From an uncultured Flavobacteriales bacterium (GTDB lineage Bacteria > Bacteroidota > Bacteroidia > Flavobacteriales_G > Salibacteraceae): DNA of 64,000 nucleotides. The stretch spans positions 1 to 64,000 of the forward strand of contig CALCCE010000094.1 in NCBI GenBank assembly GCA_937899835.1, in the 5' to 3' direction. Numbering within the stretch: the stretch's first letter is position 1; each line of letters begins with the position of its first letter. The position numbers were made by a program, and so were the translations under genes. Below, in pieces: positions 45,169 to 53,537 of the stretch. The notes beneath the pieces are model-generated. The model saw only the letters and a list, made by a program, of their open reading frames with translations. It did not search any database and had not been told where the DNA came from.

Positions 45169-45928
45169 AATCAATGTATTGATATTGGAGGATGAAATCA
45201 TTGTGGCCGAAACATTGGCTTCTGACCTGGAAAGCCTCGGCTACAACGTAACCGATATTGTAGACAACGGACCCGATGCCCTCGCCTCGGTAGAGCGGCA
45301 AATGCCCGACATTGCACTGCTCGATGTACAGGTAATCGGAGACTGGGACGGCATCGAAACCGCCTCCCGCATTGTGGCCCATCAATCGATTCCCATCATT
45401 TACCTCACCGCACACGCCGACAGTCAAACCGTGAGCCGCGCCAGAGCCACACATCCTGCTGCCTTTTTAGTGAAGCCCTACAACGACCGGGAATTGCCCA
45501 TTGCGATGGAGTTGGCCTTGGATGAGTTTCGAAAGAAAGAGGATGGCAGTAGTCCCTCCACATCCGAAACAACTACTACCCACGAAGAAACTCCGAGCGG
45601 ACTTCCCTTTCAACTCAATGACGTTGTATTCATCAAAGCAGGAGCAGGTCGCAAAAAAATAAAGCTGACCGATATTCTTTGGGTAGATGGTAGTAACAAT
45701 TACGTGGAACTCCACACCCTGAGCGGACGCTTTGTGCTTTCCCACACATTGAAGGTATTTCTCGAAACCATTAACCTGCCACAATTGGTCCGTATCCACA
45801 AATCGCATGCGGTGAATCTCGATCGCATCGACAACGTAAGTGCCGATAAAGTAATGGTGGGGGATCACCCCATTCCGATTGGCCGCACCTACCGCGATCA
45901 TTTGATGAAGCACCTGCGATTGCTGTAA
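45161..45928 (+). CDS. LytTR-family response regulator
   Basis: 255 residues from the ATG at 45161. Receiver: acidic pair 11-12 (EDE), phospho-Asp55 (ALLDVQ), Lys in VKPYN near 106. A Ser/Thr/Glu linker (about 125-150) precedes the LytTR DNA-binding domain (about 155-255; VDGSNNYVELHT, RIHKSHAVNL, IPIGRTYRD). It overlaps the upstream kinase by 8 bases, so the pair is translationally coupled. It would bind direct repeats upstream of unknown targets. Confidence 0.9.
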   Translation: MDKINVLILEDEIIVAETLASDLESLGYNVTDIVDNGPDALASVERQMPDIALLDVQVIGDWDGIETASRIVAHQSIPIIYLTAHADSQTVSRARATHPAAFLVKPYNDRELPIAMELALDEFRKKEDGSSPSTSETTTTHEETPSGLPFQLNDVVFIKAGAGRKKIKLTDILWVDGSNNYVELHTLSGRFVLSHTLKVFLETINLPQLVRIHKSHAVNLDRIDNVSADKVMVGDHPIPIGRTYRDHLMKHLRLL

Positions 45929-45996
45929 AAAAGAAGGGTAAAGTCTTCTCTCCCCTTCCATGATCTCGCTTACATTCTAATTTTCAAAATCTGCAA

Positions 45997-46020
45997 AAAT
46001 GTTATGCATGCATAACATTT
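45997..46020. promoter_or_regulatory. Perfect 24-bp palindrome, likely MarR operator
   Basis: AAATGTTATGCA followed directly by its exact reverse complement. It lies 27-50 bases before the marR ATG and covers the region of the -33 element of the TATATTTG promoter. Perfect even palindromes of about 20-24 bp are normal MarR sites, so auto-repression and control of the fad genes is likely. Confidence 0.75.
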
Positions 46021-46026
46021 CTTTTT

Positions 46027-46034
46027 TATATTTG
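46027..46034 (+). promoter_or_regulatory. -7 element of marR and the fad operon
   Basis: TATATTTG, exact TAnnTTTG. The ATG is 12 bases downstream of it. The GGAGGAG at 46034-46040 could serve as a Shine-Dalgarno, unusual in this phylum. Confidence 0.6.
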
Positions 46035-46046
46035 GAGGAGCAGCCT

Positions 46047-46496
46047 ATGAAACAGCAAAAAACAGTAGACTTTCACATCCGTTGGGCGTGGCAAAGAATC
46101 TCTCGCTTGTACAACAACGAAGCGATGAAAAATGGATTCACCATGTCTATTGGATATGTGCTGCTCAACATCGATACACAAACCGGTACTCCCTCCACCA
46201 AGTTGGGCCCTAAGATGGGCATGGAACCACGCAGCTTGACGCGCACCCTGAAGTCCATGGAGGAGATGGGCCTTATCGAACGCAGACCCGACCCGGATGA
46301 TCGCCGGTTGGTACGGGTCTTTCTTACCAACCTGGGCAAGGCCAAACGCAAGGTTAGCAGGGAAACGGTGATTCGATTTAACGAATCGCTTCAAGGCCAG
46401 ATCGAGCCCCAGAAACTCTCCGTTTTTTTCGAGGTAATCGAACACTTCAATCACCTGTTAGATACAGATTCACTCCTTAAGGAGAAAACCACATAA
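46047..46496 (+). CDS. MarR-family transcriptional regulator
   Basis: 149 residues from the ATG at 46047. The frame is open from 45999, but that ATG is inside the palindrome. Winged helix at about 45-110: PSTKLGPKMGMEPRSLTRTLKSMEEMGLIERRPDPDDRRLVRVFLT, with the wing DPDDRR. The dimer helices flank it. First gene of the beta-oxidation unit, 27 bases before fadN-like. Ligand expected to be acyl-CoA or a fatty acid, by analogy. Confidence 0.93.
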   Translation: MKQQKTVDFHIRWAWQRISRLYNNEAMKNGFTMSIGYVLLNIDTQTGTPSTKLGPKMGMEPRSLTRTLKSMEEMGLIERRPDPDDRRLVRVFLTNLGKAKRKVSRETVIRFNESLQGQIEPQKLSVFFEVIEHFNHLLDTDSLLKEKTT

Positions 46497-46523
46497 ACGA
46501 ACTACTACACATTATAGAAGCGC

Positions 46524-48932
46524 ATGAAACGAACCATTGAGAAAGTCGCCGTCCTCGGATCTGGCGTCATGGGCTCCCGCATTGCCTGCCACTTTGCCAA
46601 TGTAGGCATAGAGGTCTTGTTGCTCGACATTGTTCCACGCGAACTCAACGACAAGGAAAAGGCAGCTCAACTTACCCTCGAGCATCCCAAGGTCAGGAAC
46701 CGAATTGTGGACGATGCCCTCAAATCTGCACTCAAGTCTAATCCATCACCCATCTACCGCAAATCGATGGCCAACCGGATTACTACCGGAAACCTCGAAG
46801 ATGATCTGGCCCAATTGAGCGGCTGTGATTGGATCATTGAAGTAGTTATCGAAAACTTGGAAATCAAGCAATCGCTGTTTGAAAAGGTGGAGCAGCACCG
46901 CAAACCAGGCACTTTAATTTCTTCCAATACCTCCGGAATTCCCATCGGAATGATGTTGAAAGGGCGCAGCGAAGATTTTCAAAAGCATTTCTGTGGAACA
47001 CACTTTTTCAACCCTCCACGCTATCTGCGACTACTTGAGGTCATTCCCACTCCTAAAACTGATCCCGAAGTAGTGGATTTCCACATGGAGTTTGGGAGTC
47101 AATTTCTGGGTAAGTCTACCGTGCTCTGTAAAGACACCCCTGCATTTATTGCTAATCGGGTAGGTGTTTATTCAATTATGGCGCTGTTTCATCAAGTGAA
47201 GGAAATGGGCCTGACCATAGATGAAGTGGATAAACTTACCGGCCCCGTTTTGGGAAGGCCTAAATCGGCCACCTTCAGAACCTGTGACGTTGTAGGGCTC
47301 GACACCTTGGTCAAAGTGGCGGGTGGTTTGGAAGCAAACCTTCCCAATGATGAAGCCCATCACCTGTTTGCGGTGCCTGAGTACATCACCAAAATGGTGG
47401 AAAACAATTGGCTGGGAAGCAAAACAAAACAAGGTTTTTACAAAAAGGTGAAAGGAGAAAATGGCAAGAGTCAAATCCTCAGCCTGAACCTGGAAACCCT
47501 CGAATACGAGCCCAAGAAAAAAGTAAAGTTTGCTACCCTCGAAGCTGCCAAACCCATCGACGATCTAAACGATCGAACCAAAGCACTCTTTGCAGGGAAA
47601 GACAAAGCCGGAGAATTCTACCGGAAGTTTTTTGCCGGCCTGTTTCAATACGTCACCAATCGGATTCCCGAGATTTCAGACGACCTCTACAAAATCGACG
47701 ATGCCCTCAAAGCTGGTTTCGGCTGGGAATTGGGTCCGTTTGAAACCATGGATGCCGTAGGCTTAGAAAAAGCCATTGGCTTAATGGAAGCAGCCAACGT
47801 GAGACCTGCAGAATGGGTGTACGAAATGAAAGCTGCCGGAGTGGAGTCCTTTTACCGGGTGCACGCTGGTAAGCGAGAATACTATGACATCGCTCAAAAA
47901 TCCTATCAGGTAATTCCGGGGCAAGACGGCTTGTTGAGCCTCAGCAACCTGCGTTCGGAAGAGCACGTGGTCTGGAAAAATTCAGGTACCACCATTACCG
48001 ATCTGGGAGACGGCATCCTCAACCTCGAGTTCCACACGAAGATGAACACCATCGGCAGTGAGGTGATCCAAGGCATCAACAAGGCATTGGACCTGGCCGA
48101 GGAAAGTTACCGGGGACTGGTGCTCTACAACGAAGGGCAGAATTTCTCTGCCGGAGCCAACGTAGGCTTGATGTTTATGATGGCGGTGGAACAAGAATAC
48201 GATGAGTTAGAATTTGCAGTAAAGGCCTTCCAAAACACAACGATGCGACTGCGCTACTCTTCCATTCCGGTAGTAGTTGCTCCGCACGGACTTACCCTCG
48301 GCGGGGGAACAGAAATCTGTTTGCACGCCGATAAGGTCATCTGCCATGCCGAAACCTACATGGGACTGGTAGAATTTGGGGTGGGTCTCATTCCTGGCGG
48401 TGGAGGCACCAAAGAGTTTGCCCTCCGCGCTTCGGACGAATACGAAGAAGGCGGCATTCGCACCAACGTGCTTCGCAATCGTTTCTTAACGGTGGGTCAG
48501 GCCAAGGTTTCTACCTCTGGACCAGAAGCCTTTGAGCTGGGCTATTTGCGCGAAGGTAAAGACGAATGGATCGTTTCCCGCGATCATCAACTGGCTTATG
48601 CCAAAGAAGCGGCCATCAAACTGGCGGAAAAGGGATATCAAAAACCGTTGGAACGCAAAGACATCACGGTATTGGGGCAAGAAGGTTTGGGCATTGTATA
48701 CGCCGGGGCCAACTCTATGCTGGCCGGTAATTACATTTCGCAGCACGATCAACTGATTTCGCAAAAACTCGGCTTTGTGCTATGTGGAGGAGACTTGTCT
48801 TCCAACACCAAAGTTTCGGAGCAGTTTCTCCTGAAACTCGAACGCAGAAAGTTTGTAGAGCTCTGTACGGAGCGCAAAACCTTGGAACGGATGCAAAGCC
48901 TGCTCACTACCGGTAAAATTTTAAGAAACTAA
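46524..48932 (+). CDS. 3-hydroxyacyl-CoA dehydrogenase/enoyl-CoA hydratase (FadN-type)
   Basis: 802 residues. N-terminal NAD-binding domain with GSGVMG (12-17), HFFNPPRY near 157-164 and CKDTPAFIANR near 195. C-terminal crotonase domain about 500-700: EGQNFSAGANVG, GGGTEICLHADKV, GVGLIPGGGGTKE. The order dehydrogenase then hydratase is that of FadN, opposite to E. coli FadB. Performs steps two and three of beta-oxidation. Forms one unit with the thiolase 45 bases downstream. Confidence 0.94.
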   Translation: MKRTIEKVAVLGSGVMGSRIACHFANVGIEVLLLDIVPRELNDKEKAAQLTLEHPKVRNRIVDDALKSALKSNPSPIYRKSMANRITTGNLEDDLAQLSGCDWIIEVVIENLEIKQSLFEKVEQHRKPGTLISSNTSGIPIGMMLKGRSEDFQKHFCGTHFFNPPRYLRLLEVIPTPKTDPEVVDFHMEFGSQFLGKSTVLCKDTPAFIANRVGVYSIMALFHQVKEMGLTIDEVDKLTGPVLGRPKSATFRTCDVVGLDTLVKVAGGLEANLPNDEAHHLFAVPEYITKMVENNWLGSKTKQGFYKKVKGENGKSQILSLNLETLEYEPKKKVKFATLEAAKPIDDLNDRTKALFAGKDKAGEFYRKFFAGLFQYVTNRIPEISDDLYKIDDALKAGFGWELGPFETMDAVGLEKAIGLMEAANVRPAEWVYEMKAAGVESFYRVHAGKREYYDIAQKSYQVIPGQDGLLSLSNLRSEEHVVWKNSGTTITDLGDGILNLEFHTKMNTIGSEVIQGINKALDLAEESYRGLVLYNEGQNFSAGANVGLMFMMAVEQEYDELEFAVKAFQNTTMRLRYSSIPVVVAPHGLTLGGGTEICLHADKVICHAETYMGLVEFGVGLIPGGGGTKEFALRASDEYEEGGIRTNVLRNRFLTVGQAKVSTSGPEAFELGYLREGKDEWIVSRDHQLAYAKEAAIKLAEKGYQKPLERKDITVLGQEGLGIVYAGANSMLAGNYISQHDQLISQKLGFVLCGGDLSSNTKVSEQFLLKLERRKFVELCTERKTLERMQSLLTTGKILRN

Positions 48933-48977
48933 TTGAATCAATCAGGCAGAGTTTGCTCTGCTAAAAATTATACAACT

Positions 48978-50156
48978 ATGGACGCCTATATTGTTGCCGC
49001 CAAACGCTCCGCGGTCGGGAAAGCTCCCCGGGGTGTTTTTCGCTTTACCCGGCCCGATGACCTCGGTGCTAAAGTGATGAAGGGAATGCTGGATACGCTT
49101 CCCAACCTCGAAAAAGATCGAATCGACGATGTGATCGTTGGCAATGCTACTCCCGAGGCCGAACAGGGCCTCAACCTGGGTCGCATGATCTCACTGATGG
49201 GCCTGGACACGGTAAAAGTGCCGGGGATGACCGTGAACCGCTACTGTGCTTCGGGTTTGGAAACCATCGCTATTGCGGCTGCTAAAATTCACGCCGGCAT
49301 GGCCGATTGCATTGTGGCTGGTGGTGTGGAATGCATGTCGCCCATTCCGTTTGGTGGATGGCGCATTGTGCCCAATTCGAATGTGGCCTTAGCACATCCC
49401 GACTGGTATTGGGGCATGGGCCTCACCGCTGAAGCGGTGGCTCGGGAATACAACGTGAGCCGTGAAGACCAGGATGCTTTTGCATTGCAATCCAATCAAA
49501 GAGCGGTGGCTGCCATTAAAGAAGGTCGTTTCAAAGACAGCATCGTTCCCATTGATGTGGAGGAAGTTTACCTGGACGGCAACGAAAAACGACAAACCCG
49601 GAGCTACAAAGTAGATACGGACGAAGGACCGCGCGCGGATACCTCTTTAGAAAAGATGGCTCGATTGCGTCCGGTTTTTGATGCAAAAGGATCGGTCACT
49701 GCGGCCAATGCCTCACAAACTTCTGATGGTGCAGCCTTCGTAGTAGTGATGTCGGAAAAGATGGTAAAAGAACTCAACCTGGAGCCTATTGCCCGCTTCG
49801 TGTCACACGGTGTGGCGGGTGTTGCGCCCCGCATTATGGGCATTGGCCCGGTAGATGCGGTGCCCAAAGCAGTTGCCAAGGCAGGATTGGCCGTGAAAGA
49901 CATTGAGCAGTTTGAGCTCAACGAGGCTTTTGCTTCCCAGTCTTTGGCGGTGATCCGCGAACTGGGACTCGACCCGGAAATTGTGAACGTGAATGGCGGA
50001 GCTATCGCCCTGGGCCATCCGTTGGGATGCACCGGAGCGAAACTTTCCGTGCAATTGTTTGATGAAATGCGCAGGCGCAAACAGAAATACGGCGTTGTAA
50101 CGATGTGTGTAGGCACTGGACAAGGCGCTGCTGGAGTATATGAATTGTTGAATTAA
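48978..50156 (+). CDS. Acetyl-CoA acyltransferase (3-ketoacyl-CoA thiolase)
   Basis: 392 residues from the ATG at 48978; a TTG at 48933 lies in the same frame but ATG gives the usual N-terminus (MDAYIVAAKRSAVG). Nucleophile Cys90 (RYCASG), GHPLGCTGAK with His near 349, and the second Cys near 378 (CVGTGQG). Cleaves 3-ketoacyl-CoA with CoA to acetyl-CoA. Operon partner of the multi-enzyme gene. Confidence 0.95.
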   Translation: MDAYIVAAKRSAVGKAPRGVFRFTRPDDLGAKVMKGMLDTLPNLEKDRIDDVIVGNATPEAEQGLNLGRMISLMGLDTVKVPGMTVNRYCASGLETIAIAAAKIHAGMADCIVAGGVECMSPIPFGGWRIVPNSNVALAHPDWYWGMGLTAEAVAREYNVSREDQDAFALQSNQRAVAAIKEGRFKDSIVPIDVEEVYLDGNEKRQTRSYKVDTDEGPRADTSLEKMARLRPVFDAKGSVTAANASQTSDGAAFVVVMSEKMVKELNLEPIARFVSHGVAGVAPRIMGIGPVDAVPKAVAKAGLAVKDIEQFELNEAFASQSLAVIRELGLDPEIVNVNGGAIALGHPLGCTGAKLSVQLFDEMRRRKQKYGVVTMCVGTGQGAAGVYELLN

Positions 50157-50170
50157 GCCACCGAAAAACC

Positions 50171-51970
50171 ATGGAAACCACAACTGCAACTCAGAAAGCT
50201 GCCCTCAAAGGTGGCGAATTCCTGGTCCGGGAATCCCGGGCGGAAGACATTTTCACTCCCGATGAGTGGAATGAAGAACAACAAATGATTGCGGCTACTT
50301 GCCGTGAATTTTTGGAACAAGAAGTTTTTCCCAACCTCGAACGCATCGACGATATGGAACCGGGCCTGATGCCCTCTTTGCTCGAGAAAGCGGGTGAATT
50401 GGGTATCCTGGGCATTTCGATTCCTGAAGAATACGGTGGATTTGGTAAAGATTTTACTACCGGAATGCTCACCACCGAAGTCACCGGAGCCGGGCACTCT
50501 TTTGCCGTGGCTTTGGCTGCACACACCGGTATTGGCACGTTGCCCATCCTCTATTACGGCAACGAGGAGCAAAAACAGAAATACGTTCCCAAGTTGTCCT
50601 CAGGAGAATGGAAAGGCTGCTACTGCCTCACCGAACCTGGATCGGGATCGGATGCCAACTCCGGTAAAACCAAAGCTACCTTAACCGAAGACGGCAAGCA
50701 TTACATCATCAACGGGCAAAAGATGTGGATCACCAACGGTGGTTTTGCGGATGTGTTCACGGTGTTTGCGAAGATCGACGACGATGAAAACCTCAGCGCT
50801 TTCATCGTAGAGAAAGATTATGAGGGCATTTCGCTCAACCCGGAAGAAAAGAAAATGGGCATCAAGGGCTCCTCTACCCGTCAGGTGTTCTTCAACAACT
50901 GTAAAGTACCAGTAGAGAACTTATTGAGTGAGCGCCAGCAAGGTTTTAAGATTGCGTTGAACATCCTTAACCTTGGGCGGATCAAATTGGCCGGTGCCGC
51001 CTTGGGCGGTTGTAAGGAAGCCATTTCCCAATCGATCAATTACGCCAACGAGCGCGAACAATTCGGGCGTTCGATCGCCAAGTACGGTGCCATTAAATAC
51101 AAACTTGCCGAGCAGGCCATTCGCACTTATGTGATGGAAACGGCCACCTACCGTTGCAGCCAAAATGTGGAAGATGCCATTGCCGATCTAATTGCCAACG
51201 GCATGGACAAAAACAAAGCCATTTTGAAAGGCGTAGAGCAATACGCTGCGGAGGCTGGTTTGTTGAAAGTATTTGGTTCAGAAGTGCTCGACTATGTGGT
51301 AGACGAAGGAGTACAAATCTTTGGCGGTATGGGCTACTCGGCCGAAGCACCAATGGATCGTGCTTACCGTGATGCCCGAATCAACCGCATTTTTGAAGGC
51401 ACCAACGAGATCAACCGCATGTTGATTGTAGACATGATGCTCAAAAAAGCCATGCGCGGAGAACTTGACTTGATGGGACCCGCTCAGAAAGTAGCTGCCG
51501 AACTGATGTCGATTCCAGATTTTGGCGATGATGACGATGCCCCTTTTGCCGCTGAGAAAAAGTTGGTGGCCAACTTTAAGAAGGCCGTTTTGATGGTGGC
51601 TGGCTCTGCTGCGCAAAAGCTCATGATGACCCTGGCCAAAGAGCAGGAAATCTTGATCAACCTGGCCGACATGCTCATTGATGTGTATGCCAGCGAGTCG
51701 ATCTTGCTGCGGGCTGAGAAGCTTTATAACCTCAAAGGAGAAGCTGCCGCAGCCAATGCAATGGACATCATGAAGGTTTACCTTTACGATGCGGCCGATC
51801 GCATCCACAAGTCGGGCAAAGATGGCATCAACGCGTTCCAGGATGGAGACGAGCAACGTATGATGTTGATGGGCCTCAAGCGTTTTACCAAAACTGGCCC
51901 CTTGAATACCAAGGAAATTCGCCGAAGAATTGCCGATCGTTTGATCGAAGCCAATAAATACGCCTTTTAA
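50171..51970 (+). CDS. Acyl-CoA dehydrogenase (FadE-type)
   Basis: 599 residues, long for the family like B. subtilis FadE and VLCAD. FAD motifs: CYCLTEPGSGSDA and WITNGGFADVFTVFAK; substrate part RKIAKYGAIKYKLAEQ-like helix; catalytic Glu near 408 in FEGTNEINR; a C-terminal extension of about 160 residues. First step of beta-oxidation. An electron-transfer flavoprotein is needed but not in the window. Last gene of the unit before the terminator at 52000. Confidence 0.94.
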   Translation: METTTATQKAALKGGEFLVRESRAEDIFTPDEWNEEQQMIAATCREFLEQEVFPNLERIDDMEPGLMPSLLEKAGELGILGISIPEEYGGFGKDFTTGMLTTEVTGAGHSFAVALAAHTGIGTLPILYYGNEEQKQKYVPKLSSGEWKGCYCLTEPGSGSDANSGKTKATLTEDGKHYIINGQKMWITNGGFADVFTVFAKIDDDENLSAFIVEKDYEGISLNPEEKKMGIKGSSTRQVFFNNCKVPVENLLSERQQGFKIALNILNLGRIKLAGAALGGCKEAISQSINYANEREQFGRSIAKYGAIKYKLAEQAIRTYVMETATYRCSQNVEDAIADLIANGMDKNKAILKGVEQYAAEAGLLKVFGSEVLDYVVDEGVQIFGGMGYSAEAPMDRAYRDARINRIFEGTNEINRMLIVDMMLKKAMRGELDLMGPAQKVAAELMSIPDFGDDDDAPFAAEKKLVANFKKAVLMVAGSAAQKLMMTLAKEQEILINLADMLIDVYASESILLRAEKLYNLKGEAAAANAMDIMKVYLYDAADRIHKSGKDGINAFQDGDEQRMMLMGLKRFTKTGPLNTKEIRRRIADRLIEANKYAF

Positions 51971-51999
51971 TCGAAGTCGTTTCGATTGAAAAAAATACC

Positions 52000-52040
52000 A
52001 AGGCCCATCGGGAATTTTTTCCTGATGGGCCTTTCTTTTT
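52000..52040 (+). terminator. Rho-independent terminator after the fad operon
   Basis: AAGGCCCATC (52000-52009) pairs with GATGGGCCTT (52024-52033) around a T-rich loop, followed by TTCTTTTT. About 30 bases after the acyl-CoA dehydrogenase stop. Confidence 0.9.
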
Positions 52041-52129
52041 AATGGCCATTGGCCCCCTTACCAGTCGCTAATTTCTACTGGTTTATTTTCAATTCTGCAC
52101 TATCAGAAAGCCTTTGGCAGCTACTTTGC

Positions 52130-52137
52130 TACCTTTG
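52130..52137 (+). promoter_or_regulatory. Candidate -7 element, nearly leaderless
   Basis: TACCTTTG only five bases before the ATG at 52143. A second TACTTTG lies just upstream (52122-52128). Transcription from 52130 would begin about at the start codon. Confidence 0.4.
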
Positions 52138-52142
52138 ATCCC

Positions 52143-53018
52143 ATGCGTTGGTTGCTACTTTGGATCTTTTTTCTTTTTTGGTGCCCTGCCCATGCACAAC
52201 AAGGGTCTGAGGTTTACCTCATTCCGGTAAGCGGTTCAGGCGCTGATCTTCAATTGGGTGAAGCAATCAACATCTCACAACGACCGGGCTATGACAACCA
52301 ACCGTGGTTTAGCCCTGATGGACAACAGGTGATATTCAGTTCCTTACGCGATGGCCAAGCCGATTTGTACGCTTACTCAATCGCTAAAAAGAAGCTTCGA
52401 GCGATTACGCAAACGCCTACCAGCGAATTTTCTCCCCGCATCACACCCGACGGCCAACACCTGAGTTGCATCGTAGTAGAACCCGATTCTACCCAACGGA
52501 TTTGGCAAATGCCCTGGAAACCGTCAGGAGGCCCAATTCAAAAATTAGAATTAGCAGCTCCACACCTTCGGCGGTTGGGCTATTACGCCTGGATAGATCA
52601 GCAACACCTCGCACTTTTTGTGATCACTGAACCCTTTTCCCTGCAAGTGGCAACCGCCAATGCTCCTACCCCCAAAGTGGTGACTGCCCCCATCGGCCGG
52701 TGCGTACTTCCTGTTCCGGATGAACCTGCGGCTTCTTTCGTTGACAAACGCGACTCCAACAGCTGGGTCATCAAAAAATATAGGGCAGATCGACCACTTC
52801 GCGACCTCATTCCTGCCCTCGACCAACAAGAAGACTTTTGCTGGACCTCTGAGGGTGGCCTATTGATGTTCAATAAAAACGGAGTCCTGCATTACTATCA
52901 CCCCAAACACCACCGCCAATGGCAACCCATTGGGGCCACGGGCTTAGGCGCTAACCTGAGCCGTTTAAGCTTTGACCCTCAAGGCAAATACCTGGCCGTG
53001 GTGGTAGCCGAAGAATAA
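52143..53018 (+). CDS. Secreted PD40/TolB-like beta-propeller protein
   Basis: 291 residues, signal peptide 1-19 (PAHAQ). Early repeats show the PD40 pattern: QPWFSPDGQQVIFSSLRDGQADLYAYS and SPRITPDGQHLSCIV. Later blades are less regular. Ends one base before the GNAT gene, so the two are co-transcribed. Role unknown; TolB-like propellers bind peptides or proteins. Confidence 0.78.
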   Translation: MRWLLLWIFFLFWCPAHAQQGSEVYLIPVSGSGADLQLGEAINISQRPGYDNQPWFSPDGQQVIFSSLRDGQADLYAYSIAKKKLRAITQTPTSEFSPRITPDGQHLSCIVVEPDSTQRIWQMPWKPSGGPIQKLELAAPHLRRLGYYAWIDQQHLALFVITEPFSLQVATANAPTPKVVTAPIGRCVLPVPDEPAASFVDKRDSNSWVIKKYRADRPLRDLIPALDQQEDFCWTSEGGLLMFNKNGVLHYYHPKHHRQWQPIGATGLGANLSRLSFDPQGKYLAVVVAEE

Positions 53019-53019
53019 C

Positions 53020-53469
53020 ATGCCTACTTCCCCCATTCCCACAGACCGTTTTCTCATCAGCACCGCTCCTGAGCGATTAGATATTCCTTATTTGTTGGAA
53101 TACCTCCGCGCCTCCTACTGGGCCAAAGACTTAAACCTGGAACGCTTCGAAACCTCGGTCGCCAACTCGTTGTGTTTCGGAGTGTATGAAGGCACAAAGC
53201 AGGTAGGCTTTGCGAGGGTGGTTACCGATCGCGCCACCTTTGGTTACGTTGCCGATGTTTTTATTGACGACCACTACCGGGGTTTGGGTCTTGGCAATTG
53301 GCTGATGGAATGCATTCAAAACCATCCTGATTTAACTGCGGTACGTAAGCTCTTGTTGCAAACCTTAGATGCCCATTCATTTTACCAAAAGTTAGGATTT
53401 GAGGCACTTTCGAAGCCAGAAATGTTGCTGGAATGGATTCCGGAGGCGTCCCGAAAAAATAGCTTATAA
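53020..53469 (+). CDS. GNAT family N-acetyltransferase
   Basis: 149 residues. The acetyl-CoA loop YRGLGLGNWLM (near 87-97) is the R/Q-x-x-G-x-G pattern, preceded by DVFIDDHYRG. Helix 2 and the DAHSFYQKLGFEAL block are typical. Substrate unknown. Likely the same transcript as the PD40 gene; ends at a bidirectional hairpin. Confidence 0.9.
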   Translation: MPTSPIPTDRFLISTAPERLDIPYLLEYLRASYWAKDLNLERFETSVANSLCFGVYEGTKQVGFARVVTDRATFGYVADVFIDDHYRGLGLGNWLMECIQNHPDLTAVRKLLLQTLDAHSFYQKLGFEALSKPEMLLEWIPEASRKNSL

Positions 53470-53470
53470 C

Positions 53471-53497
53471 AAAAAAGCCCGCTCTTTCGAACGGGCT
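53471..53497. terminator. Bidirectional terminator between convergent genes
   Basis: AGCCCG (53476-53481), 10-base loop, CGGGCT (53492-53497), flanked by AAAAAA on the left, which makes a U-run on the minus strand. On the plus strand the tail is CTTTG, weaker. Mainly serves the minus-strand gene 53538-55994. Confidence 0.75.
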
Positions 53498-53502
53498 CTT
53501 TG

Positions 53503-53519
53503 TGCAGTTGCAAACTGCA
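53503..53519. repeat. Second hairpin next to the terminator
   Basis: TGCAGTT, three bases, AACTGCA: a perfect 7-bp stem directly after the terminator hairpin. No T-run. Purpose unknown. Confidence 0.5.
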
Positions 53520-53537
53520 AATCTGTTTTGGGACAGG

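Noticed and set aside
45933-45958. Hairpin GAAGGG...CCCTTC after the LytTR gene as a terminator
   Set aside because: Long loop, no T-run; too weak to claim.
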